The notes: a model not told the origin generated them from the sequence alone. 64,000 nucleotides of DNA from CAWIVJ01 sp963839525 (GCA_963839525.1 CAWIVJ010000005.1:124001-188000); one strand, 5' to 3'. Shown: positions 1-7,202, numbered from the stretch's first letter. Made by a program: numbers and translations.

Positions 1-155
1 GTTCACCGAGAATAAGACTGCCTCTTTATCAATTGCTTGAAAGACACATCCCGACAATTGTCGTAATCTCTTATTCAGAATTGATTACAGACATTAAAGT
101 TGAGGCGGTAGACACAATTGGTGAAAATTACTCAACAACTTACGCGATTGAATAA
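1..155 (+). CDS. flhA: FlhA-like flagellar export protein, C-terminus only
   Basis: An open frame enters from the left edge and stops at 153-155. The visible ~51 residues read SPRIRLPLYQLLERHIP, then VVISYSEL and IKVEAV, which matches the C-terminal end of FlhA/FHIPEP proteins (SP-x-IR, then ER-x-x-P, then V-x-SY-x-EL). FlhA is the inner-membrane export-gate subunit of the flagellar type III apparatus, and its C-terminal cytoplasmic domain docks chaperone-substrate complexes. Only this last part can be judged. A type III secretion SctV homologue is the main alternative. The sigma-28-like gene at 26.5-27.4 kb favours a flagellar role. Confidence 0.68.
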   Translation, partial: SPRIRLPLYQLLERHIPTIVVISYSELITDIKVEAVDTIGENYSTTYAIE

Positions 156-178
156 GTTAAGCCCTCAAGCAAATTAAT

Positions 179-388
179 ATGATTAAAAAATTATTAATAA
201 AATTAATAGAACTATATCAAAAATTATCCAAGTTAAAACCGCCTGTATGCAGGTTCTCTCCGACCTGCTCCGAATACACAAAACAGGCTATTGAAAAATA
301 CGGGATTTTTAAAGGAATGTGGCTGGGATTAAAAAGAATTTGTAAATGTCACCCGTTTCATCCGGGAGGGTACGATCCGCTGGAATAA
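179..388 (+). CDS. yidD: YidD membrane protein insertion efficiency factor
   Basis: A 69-residue protein of the usual YidD length. It shows the family signature CRFSPTCSEYTKQAI in the middle and CHPFHPGGYDPL at the C-terminus, with three conserved Cys and an amphipathic, basic N-terminal helix. YidD is a small peripheral inner-membrane protein thought to help YidC-dependent membrane insertion. In many bacteria it sits in the rpmH-rnpA-yidD-yidC cluster. Here it stands alone, 23 bases after the FlhA-like gene. The ATG start gives the expected length. The identification is secure from sequence; the role is from family knowledge. Confidence 0.93.
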   Translation: MIKKLLIKLIELYQKLSKLKPPVCRFSPTCSEYTKQAIEKYGIFKGMWLGLKRICKCHPFHPGGYDPLE

Positions 389-460
389 AAATGTTAAGAT
401 TAGGGGATAAACGCAATAAAATCAACGCTTTTTAACCCCTCCCCGGAATCAAAGATTTCG

Positions 461-481
461 ACCCTCCCTCAAGGGGAGGGT
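461..481. repeat. GC-rich inverted repeat after yidD
   Basis: The stem ACCCTCCC / GGGAGGGT encloses a short loop just downstream of yidD. A second CCCCTCCCC tract at about 436-444 could also pair with the right arm. There is no following T-run, so this looks like a dispersed palindromic repeat rather than a clear terminator. Confidence 0.45.
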
Positions 482-543
482 AATTACATGCTTGAAATGC
501 AATAATAATAATTATTTATAAATTTTGCATTATTTTTAAAAAT

Positions 544-1641
544 TTATTCTTCTATTACTCTTTCTTCCGGAAGTATATCTAAAGTTGAGCCATTTCTTCC
601 GGTTGTTGCTTCCCCTTTTACAAATCTTCTCATAAGACTGTCAATATTTAAACCTATATCTTGATTGTCAATTTTACCATCACCATTGGTATCGTTAATA
701 TAAACAATACCGTCCTTGTTTGCTTTCTTTAATAATTGTTCTGCCCTTACAATACTATGATGACCGTTGAAAGTAGTTGTTTCTTTATCAAGCCTTATCA
801 ATCTTGTTACTTCCCCTTCAGTAAGCCCGTCCACATTAATCACTTCTTGTTGACTATTTCCTAAACTAATTGGAAATGCAAAAGCAATTCTATAATTTGT
901 TTCTCCCACCTCTTCAGGATTCGCTGTTCTATAGCTTTTTGGATCTTTAGGGTCAGGTAGTGTATCTTCAGTGATTTTGTCAGTCGGTTTAACGGGTTTA
1001 GGAATTTCTTTAGAATTTGAATCATATCCTTCTTCATAGATTACAGGTAATATTAATTTGTCATCAACATAAAGATTTGCAACATCGTCAACGGAAGTAC
1101 CTCGTTTATTACATCCTTCTGTACCGAATGTTTCAGAGTTACAAGCCGCTACATCTTCTCTTGTTATTTCTCTGACGCCTTTTGGGCGATTATCGTTATA
1201 ATAAGCAACCATAGCATCTAAACTGGAAAATTTTTTGCCTGTATTACCCTTTATACACTTATCAGATTCTTCTTTCCAACCTTTCCATTCTGTCCCAATA
1301 AAGAATTCTTCACAGTGGTCAATATTGTATTCTTCACCGTTTGGTCTAATTAATTTTGTTGGAATTCCGTTTTTATCACGAGTTATATTTTCCCCGTATT
1401 TATCAGCATAGCTGGCAAGTTCATTTCTTTCAACTTTAGGCGGCTCTTGGGTAATTTCATTATATTTGTATGTGCATGTTCTCTCAACTTTCAATCCCAC
1501 CGTACTATCGTTAGAAGAAGTAGAAGATTGTTCAAATACGGTGTTAAGGTATTCTACAGCTTTGGAGTCCCCTTTCTTAGCTAAAGTTTGCAGCTGTTGC
1601 ACACTCATTTGTGAATAGTCAGTGTTGTTAATTAATGGCAT
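544..1641 (-). CDS. Hypothetical protein with an EF-hand/dockerin-like calcium loop
   Basis: A 365-residue protein of unknown family. There is no signal peptide: it starts MPLINNTDYSQMSVQQLQTL, which resembles a helical, SEL1-like opening. The middle is hydrophilic and contains several Cys. Near the C-terminus is DTNGDGKIDNQD, a good match to the DxDxDG calcium loop of EF-hands and dockerin modules, followed by a helix. Only one such loop is evident, so a full dockerin (two repeats) is not shown. A Shine-Dalgarno AAAGGAG lies before the ATG. It is transcribed divergently from yidD and in the same direction as the secreted protein upstream. Function is unknown; calcium binding is inference. 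Confidence 0.6.
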   Translation of the reverse strand: MPLINNTDYSQMSVQQLQTLAKKGDSKAVEYLNTVFEQSSTSSNDSTVGLKVERTCTYKYNEITQEPPKVERNELASYADKYGENITRDKNGIPTKLIRPNGEEYNIDHCEEFFIGTEWKGWKEESDKCIKGNTGKKFSSLDAMVAYYNDNRPKGVREITREDVAACNSETFGTEGCNKRGTSVDDVANLYVDDKLILPVIYEEGYDSNSKEIPKPVKPTDKITEDTLPDPKDPKSYRTANPEEVGETNYRIAFAFPISLGNSQQEVINVDGLTEGEVTRLIRLDKETTTFNGHHSIVRAEQLLKKANKDGIVYINDTNGDGKIDNQDIGLNIDSLMRRFVKGEATTGRNGSTLDILPEERVIEE

Positions 1642-1781
1642 AGTAATTCTCCTTTTATCAAATAAAAAAATATTAAGTTATATATTTGGATATCGACAAG
1701 ATGAGTTTCAAACTTTAGTTTCTAAAAAAAAATGTAACTAAAAAGTTACAAAAATAGGATTCAAATTAGGGAGAGTTAATA

Positions 1782-2564
1782 CTAATTCGCCTCAATCGAC
1801 AGATTCATAAACTCAATATCATCATAATCTACATGAGCTGTTTGCATCATATTTCTGCCGGTTTTTACGGTAATTTCGTTTAATTGATTTTGTCTTATTA
1901 AACTGTAAGGTATTTTAATTTTTTGCCCGTCTCCGTTTACCTGAATGTCAGCAATTTTATTTCCGTTAAAATAAACTTCAGTAGGACTTGCATAAGCGTT
2001 GTTAACTTTATTTTGCCCCATAGTTCTCGCCATTATTGTATCCACACCTATTATGGATCCTATAACAAGATTTACTCTTGTTCCGGAAGTTATTGTCGGG
2101 ATTTTAATCTTTTTAGAATAAAAAGGACCAACCGATTGAACCTGAAATTCACCTGCATTAGCCGATAAATCAGAATAGCTGTTATCACCTAAGTGAAACA
2201 TATTTGTATCAATTGTAATATCTTTTGGCGTTGATTTTTCTATCCCTAAAATAATCGGACGTGAAAGAGAATTTTGATTAATTGTCACTGAATATGGTTT
2301 ATAGCCTGACTTTTCAACAGACATAACCGTTTGACTGTTAAGGTTTGCGTCCAGAGCAAATCCTCCGTTATCATCAGTGTAAGTACTGTAATTTTCTAAA
2401 GGCAATGAAACCTTGGCCCCTCTTATAGGAGCGTTGGTGGCAGAATCAAGCACCCTATTTGAGCCTACAATCATTTCTTTTTCAACACCGCCTTGAACAA
2501 TTCCGCAAAAAGCAGGAGAACTAATTGTGAATATAAAAATTAGCACAATAAAAAGTTTTTGCAT
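1782..2564 (-). CDS. Secreted protein with carboxypeptidase-regulatory-like domain
   Basis: 260 residues with a clear N-terminal signal peptide: a basic MQK, a hydrophobic core FIVLIFIFTISS, and probable cleavage after PAFCG or nearby. Residues about 36-100 read as a CarboxypepD_reg/Ig-like beta domain (APIRGAKVSLP, then a TDDNGGFAL-type turn, then GYKPYSVTI), a fold common in exported proteins that modify or bind surfaces. The remaining ~150 residues are beta-rich and not recognised. It may be periplasmic or outer-surface associated. The start is preceded by a GAGGG-like ribosome site. The domain call is moderate and the biological role is unknown. Confidence 0.7.
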   Translation of the reverse strand: MQKLFIVLIFIFTISSPAFCGIVQGGVEKEMIVGSNRVLDSATNAPIRGAKVSLPLENYSTYTDDNGGFALDANLNSQTVMSVEKSGYKPYSVTINQNSLSRPIILGIEKSTPKDITIDTNMFHLGDNSYSDLSANAGEFQVQSVGPFYSKKIKIPTITSGTRVNLVIGSIIGVDTIMARTMGQNKVNNAYASPTEVYFNGNKIADIQVNGDGQKIKIPYSLIRQNQLNEITVKTGRNMMQTAHVDYDDIEFMNLSIEAN

Positions 2565-2800
2565 ATTTAACCCTCACTATTATTAATTATTTTTAGTGTT
2601 TTTTAATAAATAGTAAAAGAGTATTAAGTACAATATTTAGGATAATTTAAATAAGTTAAAAATTTTATTTGAAATTTGAATTGTTTTTGATATGATTTAA
2701 TGAAAGGGAAAGACAATATTACGTTAGTTTGTTTTGCTTTAACGAATAAACCAGTGTAAGATAAGTTTTTTGTTTAGCTTTTTTCAAAAAAGCGCGCCGA

Positions 2801-2887
2801 AGTGGCGGGAATAAATGTTATTAAGCTTTATTAGGCTTTTTACTCCGGCAAACAGTCGAAGGTTTGAATTAAACCAATTTTGCCACT
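2801..2887 (+). ncRNA. Candidate folded RNA element upstream of tRNA-Leu
   Basis: This lies in the 354-base gap between the secreted-protein gene and tRNA-Leu. The outer arms AGTGGC (2801-2806) and GCCACT (2882-2887) are complementary. Inside them are two further stems, AATAAA/TTTATT (2810-2832) and GGTTT/AAACC (2861-2875), so a three-way junction can be drawn. The 12-base word GCCGAAGTGGCG also opens the tRNA-Leu downstream, so a decayed tRNA copy is an alternative. No reading frame is present. Weakly supported. Confidence 0.25.
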
Positions 2888-2918
2888 AAAAAAAATTGAC
2901 AACCTAATACAATCAAAA

Positions 2919-3003
2919 GCCGAAGTGGCGAAATTGGTAGACGCAGTGGACTCAAAATCCACCGAGCTCACCCCTCGTGCCGGTTCGAGTCCGGCCTTCG
3001 GCA
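2919..3003 (+). tRNA. tRNA-Leu (CAA anticodon)
   Basis: A complete class II cloverleaf. The acceptor GCCGAAG pairs with CTTCGGC, with discriminator A at 3003. The D-arm contains AAATTGGTAGAC. The anticodon stem GTGGA/TCCAC encloses loop CTCAAAA, giving anticodon CAA (Leu, UUG). There is a long variable arm and a T-arm CCGGTTCGAGTCCGG. CCA is not encoded, so it must be added by a CCA-adding enzyme such as the one whose C-terminus lies at 63655-64000. Confidence 0.96.
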
Positions 3004-3087
3004 AATTATATAAAAAGACACCTATTTAAATCCTTATATACATTGTATTTTTTCATGCAAGTTGAGCTTTAAATTTTCGCGTTTTAC

Positions 3088-3160
3088 GTCATCCTGAACT
3101 TGTTTCAGGATCTATCAAATCCGCGACACTAGCGAGATTCTGAAATAAATTCAGAATGAC
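3088..3160. repeat. Dispersed ~75-bp palindromic repeat, copy 1
   Basis: The left arm GTCATCCTGAACTTGTTTCA and the right arm CTGAAATAAATTCAGAATGA are nested palindromes bounded by GTCAT...ATGAC. Related copies occur at 7513-7585, 22758-22828 and, degenerate, 44270-44386. It lies in the 379-base gap 3004-3382, which otherwise holds only the small hairpin at 3319 and AT-rich sequence. Confidence 0.75.
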
Positions 3161-3318
3161 GAGGGGGAATAAAAGTCGGAAATTAGTATGAGTCAAAATG
3201 CACGAAAGTGCACATTTCGTTCATAAAATGTGCACACCCGAAGTATTCAAATTCCGCCTCAAGACCAAGAAACACAAACCTTTCAAACCAATGAACGAAT
3301 TATGCAATTTGAAAGTCC

Positions 3319-3336
3319 GTGGGCAGGTATGCCCAC
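3319..3336. repeat. Small GTGGGC/GCCCAC hairpin repeat
   Basis: GTGGGC-aggtat-GCCCAC followed by CTTA. It belongs to a family of short hairpins with a (A)GGTATGCCC core that recurs at 11186-11205 and 33431-33458. Confidence 0.6.
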
Positions 3337-3382
3337 CTTATGAATTTCAGGATCTTTTCATTTTGTGAGTACGAGGAATATA

Positions 3383-3712
3383 TTATATTTGCTTCAAGTA
3401 TTTATTTAAATCTTTATCGTTTGAAGCATCATCTTTGTTAATAGATTTTAAGACTTCTTTTGCACTATTTCTTATATTTCTTTCAACTACACTTGCCGTA
3501 CCGTTTATAACGTTCAAGAAAAAATATTCTCTGACAAGCTCTTCATAATGAGATTCTCTCAAAAGGAAATTTATATATAATGGCTTTTTCTCCAGCTCAA
3601 TAGAAGCAAAGTCTTCAGCAGAACAATACTGTTTGAGTCCTGAAGCACTACTATTATTCAAATTATCTAATAATGGTTTTAGTATTTTATAGTTTTCAGT
3701 TTTATAATCCAT
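3383..3712 (-). CDS. Hypothetical protein, 109 residues
   Basis: A small, soluble, mostly helical and charged protein with no recognised domain, signal peptide or membrane segment. It begins MDYKTENYKILKPLLDNLNN and ends in a Lys/Asp-rich tail. A GGAG ribosome site precedes the ATG closely. It is flanked by palindromic repeats on both sides and sits alone, in keeping with an accessory region. Codon use and AT content match the neighbours. No function can be proposed. Confidence 0.55.
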   Translation of the reverse strand: MDYKTENYKILKPLLDNLNNSSASGLKQYCSAEDFASIELEKKPLYINFLLRESHYEELVREYFFLNVINGTASVVERNIRNSAKEVLKSINKDDASNDKDLNKYLKQI

Positions 3713-3880
3713 ATAGGCTCCGAATATTTTACCTTGATTGATTATTTATTAATTTTATGGATTATACATTCCCCATTTTATGAATATTATTTAGATTATA
3801 TAGGGTATATAGGAGAAGAGGCTGGGGAACTGAGGCTTAAGTCTACTGCTTGTCTATAAACAGCCCTTAGGTTGTGAGTT

Positions 3881-3899
3881 GTTGGGCTGAAAGCCCAAC
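3881..3899. repeat. GTTGGGC hairpin repeat
   Basis: GTTGGGC-tgaaa-GCCCAAC followed by CTACT, sitting just after the end of the minus-strand HTH gene. The same 24-base unit occurs at 6884-6902, after the second HTH gene, so it is part of the duplicated neighbourhood or a REP-like element. Confidence 0.65.
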
Positions 3900-3913
3900 C
3901 TACTCTCTTGTTG

Positions 3914-4153
3914 TTACTTTTTATATTTTATGATGACATCACAATTCAAAACATCTAAAATTTCTAACATTTCAGAAACGTGTAATTTTTCATCATTTAA
4001 TTTCCGTCTTAAATTATGAATAGAATCAGTTCGTTTATATTTTTCATTAACTCTACTTTTAACTTTAACCAAATCCAAACCATTCATTGCAATTAAAGAT
4101 TTAAGTAAATTTTTTAGTTCTTTTATTTCCAGTTTATATTCTTGATTAGTCAT
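3914..4153 (-). CDS. HTH regulator, DUF6471-like, of cassette copy 1
   Basis: A 79-residue protein with a DUF6471/lambda-repressor-like helix-turn-helix pattern: LLKSLIAMNGLDLVKVKSRV, then IHNLRRKLNDEKLHV as the recognition part, then EMLEILDVLNCDV. No other domain is present, so it is probably a small DNA-binding repressor. It is transcribed divergently from the 72-residue gene at 4269, with a palindrome between them (4218-4232) overlapping the likely promoter. In the second cassette the equivalent position is taken by an unrelated XRE-type HTH protein. The DNA-binding role is inferred from the fold pattern. Confidence 0.65.
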   Translation of the reverse strand: MTNQEYKLEIKELKNLLKSLIAMNGLDLVKVKSRVNEKYKRTDSIHNLRRKLNDEKLHVSEMLEILDVLNCDVIIKYKK

Positions 4154-4217
4154 AAAATGAATTATAACTCATTTTTAAAAAATAGTTGACTTTGGTAGTT
4201 ATTGTTATATTATTATA

Positions 4218-4240
4218 AGTATATGTTATACTAGTATAAT
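4218..4240 (+). promoter_or_regulatory. Operator-like palindrome and -10 box upstream of the 72-residue gene
   Basis: A perfect inverted repeat AGTATA-tgt-TATACT (4218-4232) sits immediately before a TATAAT -10 hexamer (4235-4240), between the divergent HTH gene and the 72-residue gene. A repressor bound here would block the promoter. Autoregulation by the HTH protein is inference. Confidence 0.5.
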
Positions 4241-4268
4241 GAAATATTAACAAAAGGAGTAGAACATA

Positions 4269-4487
4269 ATGCAAAATGTAGAATTGAATGATTTTATAGT
4301 GGATATTTTTCAAGATATTTGTGAAACCGAAAGTATGATAAAAATATTACGAGAATCTGTATATTCTGAAAATGGTGCGGTTACAATGTCTGATATTGGG
4401 AATACTCTTGAAGTAGTTGTTGCAAAAATATCTAATATTAAATATTCATTGGATAAATATATAGATATAGCATTTGATAGAAAGTAA
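4269..4487 (+). CDS. 72-residue cassette protein, copy 1
   Basis: A small acidic, helical protein of unknown family beginning MQNVELNDFIVDIFQDICET. It is 69/72 identical to the protein at 7238-7456; the differences are at residues 2, 24 and 67. It has no signal peptide, metal motif or enzyme motif. A strong AAAGGAG ribosome site and its own promoter precede it. The 3' flank (4526-4607) is also shared with the second copy. Placement beside a divergent small HTH regulator resembles toxin-antitoxin or repressor-controlled accessory modules, but nothing in the sequence shows toxicity. Reality as a gene is well supported by the conserved duplicate with its ribosome site. Confidence 0.75.
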   Translation: MQNVELNDFIVDIFQDICETESMIKILRESVYSENGAVTMSDIGNTLEVVVAKISNIKYSLDKYIDIAFDRK

Positions 4488-4525
4488 ACCCAGTTTTGAT
4501 ATAATTCAAGTGGGCTTAAATAAAG

Positions 4526-4607
4526 ACTTCCGACTTTCCGCTTGTCGACTGGGCTGAAAGGGCGAGGGTTCGGATTCCACCCTCGGTACCTTCTCAAACT
4601 AAGTGAC
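4526..4607. repeat. 3' element shared by both 72-residue cassettes, copy 1
   Basis: An 82-base stretch starting ACTTCCGACTTTCCGCTT and ending CTTCTCAAACTAAGTGAC. It recurs with few changes at 7613-7694. It contains the inverted repeat GAGGG/CCCTC. The GGTTCGGAT part looks tRNA-T-arm-like, but no cloverleaf can be drawn. It may be a terminator, recombination site or small RNA. Confidence 0.6.
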
Positions 4608-4659
4608 AATTTACATACATTTTAGTATGTAATAAAAAAATTTTAAGCAAGGGTTTTCG

Positions 4660-5523
4660 CTAAGTACTAAGTTCCTGAATTGTTTTTTGAATATTTTCAA
4701 TTAAAGCCTTTTTAATTTCATAAGCTTCCATGTGCATGTCTGCTTCCGCTTTTTCGTTTTGATTGCGAGTTTTTACTTGATTTATAGCTTTTTCTTTAGC
4801 CTTTTTTAAAGGTGCTAAAGCTTCATTAATTTCCTTTTTGGAAGGAGTAAGTTCTGCCTTATGTTCTGCAAAGAATTTTTTCATATATTTATCAATTTCT
4901 GCGGATATATCGTACTCCTTTTTAGTACATCTTGCTTGCATTTCCTTGAAATAAGGTGCCCTTAAGTTATCCGATGACCTAATATCCTCAATTTTGTCAT
5001 TAATTCTTTTAGTTTTTTTTGCAAGCCTTTGCTCATGTTCATTTATGGCTTTTTTCATAAAAAAGAATGGCATATTAGCTTCAAATTCTTCCTTAAGACG
5101 ACTAAGCGTATTCAATGAATTCATTGTTTGTTTAGCAGTTTCTTGTTCGTGTAGCCTTTTTTCTTTCATATTTCTAAGATTTATTTTAGAATTGTCATTT
5201 AAACTACCTTTTAAAGCCTGACCCCTTGGAGACTCCCAAAAAGCCCAGTATAAATCACCCTTTTTTTTGTTTGTTAGTTTTTCTATGGCTTCAGCGGCTT
5301 TTTTATTAAATTCGGTTTTAATTTTCTTTAAATCAGCTTTTTCTAAATCAGTATCGGAATACAATTCCTTTTGGTAATTTAAACAATTACCTAATTCATT
5401 ATTTGCATTTTTAAATTTTGTTTTTAATTCATTCAAATAAGCCTTAGCGGCTTTTTTATCTTTAGAGTTAGAGATTCTTTTTAATGCCTCCAAAGCTTTA
5501 TCTAAAACACCAGGATCCTTCAA
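4660..5523 (-). CDS. C-terminal fragment of a frameshifted lineage-specific protein
   Basis: 287 residues, extremely Lys/Glu-rich and predicted to be long helices or coiled coil throughout, with no catalytic motif. The ORF opens at a TTG without a ribosome site. Its frame stays open upstream to a run of seven T (5618-5624). Adding one base there fuses it to the gene at 5604-6212, giving one ~515-residue protein. The natural product is therefore probably the fusion, and this piece may not be translated by itself. Function is unknown. Confidence 0.6.
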   Translation of the reverse strand: MKDPGVLDKALEALKRISNSKDKKAAKAYLNELKTKFKNANNELGNCLNYQKELYSDTDLEKADLKKIKTEFNKKAAEAIEKLTNKKKGDLYWAFWESPRGQALKGSLNDNSKINLRNMKEKRLHEQETAKQTMNSLNTLSRLKEEFEANMPFFFMKKAINEHEQRLAKKTKRINDKIEDIRSSDNLRAPYFKEMQARCTKKEYDISAEIDKYMKKFFAEHKAELTPSKKEINEALAPLKKAKEKAINQVKTRNQNEKAEADMHMEAYEIKKALIENIQKTIQELST

Positions 5524-5603
5524 GTCATAAGCATCTTCAATAACATTTGACTTTTTTATTAATTTAAGAATATTACCGCCTCTTAATTTTCCTAATTCTG
5601 TTA

Positions 5604-6212
5604 TTACATTATCGTTGTTTTTTTAGGACTAAGTCCGGCCATAAGATTTAATTTTTTAACAGGATTTTTGCAAAAATCTTCTAATTTAACGAGAGACGTT
5701 CTTATTGGTCTATAAAGAGCGGAAATTAATGAATCCCGAGAATTAAAAACTAAGGGTTTAAAATTTAATAAGTCCGGGTCCATTAGACTAAAATCGGATA
5801 AAACAATATCCTCCCAAGTAATAGGAATAATTTGATTATCTATAATAGGCAAATTATCTTTATTTATAAGTTTCCATGTTATCTGTTGGTGTTTAATTTT
5901 ATTGGATTGATGCATATCAATTTGAATTTTACAATCATCAACATACACGTTTCCAATTTTTTTTATTTTACTAAGGTTTGAAGCTTTCTTAATATTTTGT
6001 ATTTTAAATCCTCCTTCTAAAAAAACTTCATAAATTTTTCTTATTACATTACTATTCCTTTTTAAGGTAGGGTAAGCCTGTTCTGTGTTTAAATGCTTCA
6101 TAAGAGGTTCTATGTCCAACTTTATACCAAAATTTACCTGTTTTACTTTTGATTTTCTAAGTTCATGGTTTCTTGATAATTGATTGTTTGATATCGGATT
6201 TATATTAAGCAT
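5604..6212 (-). CDS. N-terminal fragment of a frameshifted protein with the VNFG motif
   Basis: I place the start at 6212 (MLNINPISNNQ...) because AGAAAGGAAG sits seven bases upstream; the frame itself runs on to 6254. The N-terminus is Asn/Arg-rich and ends in KQVNFGIKLDI, the same type of leader as in 9384, 9856 and 45144. The body (~170 residues) is unrecognised. The frame terminates right after a T7/A7 run; one extra A would continue into the 4660-5523 frame (…GLSPKKNNDNVITEL…). The gene is flanked downstream by the duplicated cassette. Function is unknown. Confidence 0.6.
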   Translation of the reverse strand: MLNINPISNNQLSRNHELRKSKVKQVNFGIKLDIEPLMKHLNTEQAYPTLKRNSNVIRKIYEVFLEGGFKIQNIKKASNLSKIKKIGNVYVDDCKIQIDMHQSNKIKHQQITWKLINKDNLPIIDNQIIPITWEDIVLSDFSLMDPDLLNFKPLVFNSRDSLISALYRPIRTSLVKLEDFCKNPVKKLNLMAGLSPKKTTIM

Positions 6213-6460
6213 ACAAATACTTCCTTTCTTTAATGTTGTATTTTTTAAAATCATTTGCTTTAACGTTGATGAAAAAAAAAATTGCTACTAAGTCTGCAAA
6301 AAAGATTGCATAAATCGCTAAAACCCACTCACTACCTGAAAAACTCATTTTAATGTTTCTTAACATTTGTATTTTGCTGACCTGTTACCTTGAATTTGTA
6401 ACAACTCAGGTCAAATTCAATTATGTCTAAGGATTTACCACACTTTTAACCTATCCCTCA

Positions 6461-6633
6461 GGGGGCAAAAGCTTTTATACCGACTTGTAATCAAAGTGTA
6501 TGTCACCCCGGCTTGAACTGTAAGCGGCAAAGGAGCCATACAGATCAGGATCTGGAATATAGATTTTGTCTGCGAGCCGGAGAGCAGTGGTCTTTGGTGC
6601 CATAAAAACTCTTGCTCAAAGCAAGTTTTTTTT
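6461..6633 (+). ncRNA. Candidate structured non-coding RNA upstream of tRNA-His
   Basis: This is in the 431-base gap 6255-6685, which has no credible gene. The segment is more GC-rich than its surroundings and can fold. The helix CCGGCTTG (6508-6515) pairs with CGAGCCGG (6573-6580). Inside it, CTGTA (6518-6522) pairs with TACAG (6539-6543), and GGC pairs with GCC around AAAGGA. Outside it, TTTTATACCGAC (6473-6484) can pair piecewise with GTC, GGT and ATAAAA up to 6607. It ends in an intrinsic terminator. A 6S-like regulator is one thought, but I see no diagnostic consensus and it is not recognisably RNase P, tmRNA or SRP RNA. Confidence 0.42.
6611..6633 (+). terminator. Intrinsic terminator of the candidate ncRNA
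   Basis: CTTGCT-caa-AGCAAG followed directly by eight T. It ends the GC-rich folded segment before tRNA-His. Confidence 0.75.
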
Positions 6634-6685
6634 AATAGACATCTTATTTTGACAGAGACAATTTTTATAATATAATTAAATATAT

Positions 6686-6762
6686 GGCGGGTGTCGCCAA
6701 GTGGTTAAGGCCTCGGTTTGTGGTACCGATATGCGTGGGTTCGATCCCCATCACCCGCCCCA
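6686..6762 (+). tRNA. tRNA-His (GTG anticodon)
   Basis: A full cloverleaf with the hallmark extra G at position -1 (6686) opposite C73 (6759). The acceptor GCGGGTG pairs with CACCCGC. The anticodon loop TTGTGGT gives anticodon GTG. The T-arm is GTGGGTTCGATCCCCAT. The 3' CCA (6760-6762) is encoded, unlike in tRNA-Leu at 2919. Confidence 0.96.
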
Positions 6763-6773
6763 TTTTTAAAAAA

Positions 6774-6806
6774 AGAAGAACATCCTTTACGGGTGTTCTT
6801 TTTTTG
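6774..6806 (+). terminator. Terminator after tRNA-His
   Basis: AGAACATCC-tttac-GGGTGTTCT with one G-U pair, then a T-tract to 6805. It starts about 12 bases after the tRNA. Confidence 0.85.
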
Positions 6807-6853
6807 TCTGTGATTGTGGAATGATGATGGGATGAGAACCACAAAGTTTGCAG

Positions 6854-6902
6854 GTTGGGGTTTCTACCCCAACATTTTGAGTTGTTGGGCTGAAAGCCCA
6901 AC
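6854..6902. repeat. Two adjacent hairpins (GTTGGGG and GTTGGGC)
   Basis: GTTGGGG-tttcta-CCCCAAC (6854-6873), then GTTGGGC-tgaaa-GCCCAAC (6884-6902). The second is identical to the unit at 3881-3899. They lie after the end of the minus-strand HTH gene. Confidence 0.65.
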
Positions 6903-6929
6903 CTACTTTCTGAACTAAATTAGATTTAA

Positions 6930-7145
6930 TTATTTATAAGAAATAATAATATCGCATCCTGTTTGTTTAGAAATTTCAAATAATAACTTTACGCTTGGAC
7001 TTGTTGCTCCTCTTTCAATTTTGGATAAATGTTCACGGCTTATCCCCAACAAAATAGCAAACTTTACCTGAGAAAATCCTTTTGTTTTTCTCAAGTTAGT
7101 TATTTCCTTTCCTAAATCTACAAGTTTTTTATCTTTATTTGACAT
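6930..7145 (-). CDS. XRE-family HTH regulator of cassette copy 2
   Basis: 71 residues consisting of one Cro/C1-type helix-turn-helix: LGKEITNLRKTKGFSQVKFA, then LLGISREHLSKIERG (turn and recognition helix), then TSPSVKLLFEISKQTG. It is probably a DNA-binding repressor. It diverges from the 72-residue gene at 7238, with a 29-base palindrome (7174-7202) between them. It shares no evident similarity with the HTH protein at 3914 that occupies the same position in the first cassette. The fold call is secure; the target is inferred. Confidence 0.85.
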   Translation of the reverse strand: MSNKDKKLVDLGKEITNLRKTKGFSQVKFAILLGISREHLSKIERGATSPSVKLLFEISKQTGCDIIISYK

Positions 7146-7173
7146 TAATACTATTTTCGCATATTATTAAAAA

Positions 7174-7202
7174 CAAAATGAAGCAAATTATGCTCCATTT
7201 TG
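7174..7202. promoter_or_regulatory. Operator-like palindrome of cassette copy 2
   Basis: CAAAATGAAGCA-aatta-TGCTCCATTTTG, arms matching at 11 of 12 positions. It is centred in the divergent intergenic region between the XRE gene and the 72-residue gene. It differs from the palindrome of copy 1, as expected if each HTH protein brings its own operator. Confidence 0.6.

Noticed and set aside
2896..2913. TTGACA and TACAAT just before tRNA-Leu as a promoter
   Set aside because: Only six bases separate them, so they cannot form a normal -35/-10 pair; only the TACAAT could serve as a -10.
4526..4607. The cassette 3' element as a tRNA gene
   Set aside because: GGTTCGGAT looks like a T-arm but the loop has an extra G, and no acceptor, D-arm or anticodon stem can be drawn.
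4310..4609. Minus-strand frames overlapping both 72-residue genes (also 7279-7488)
   Set aside because: They are shadows; the plus-strand frames have ribosome sites, promoters and protein-level conservation with only three changes.
6665..6901. A 78-codon minus-strand frame across tRNA-His and its terminator
   Set aside because: It is antisense to a perfect tRNA and to hairpins; the MGIEPTHIGTTNRGLNHLATP-type text is the usual artefact of translating a tRNA backwards.
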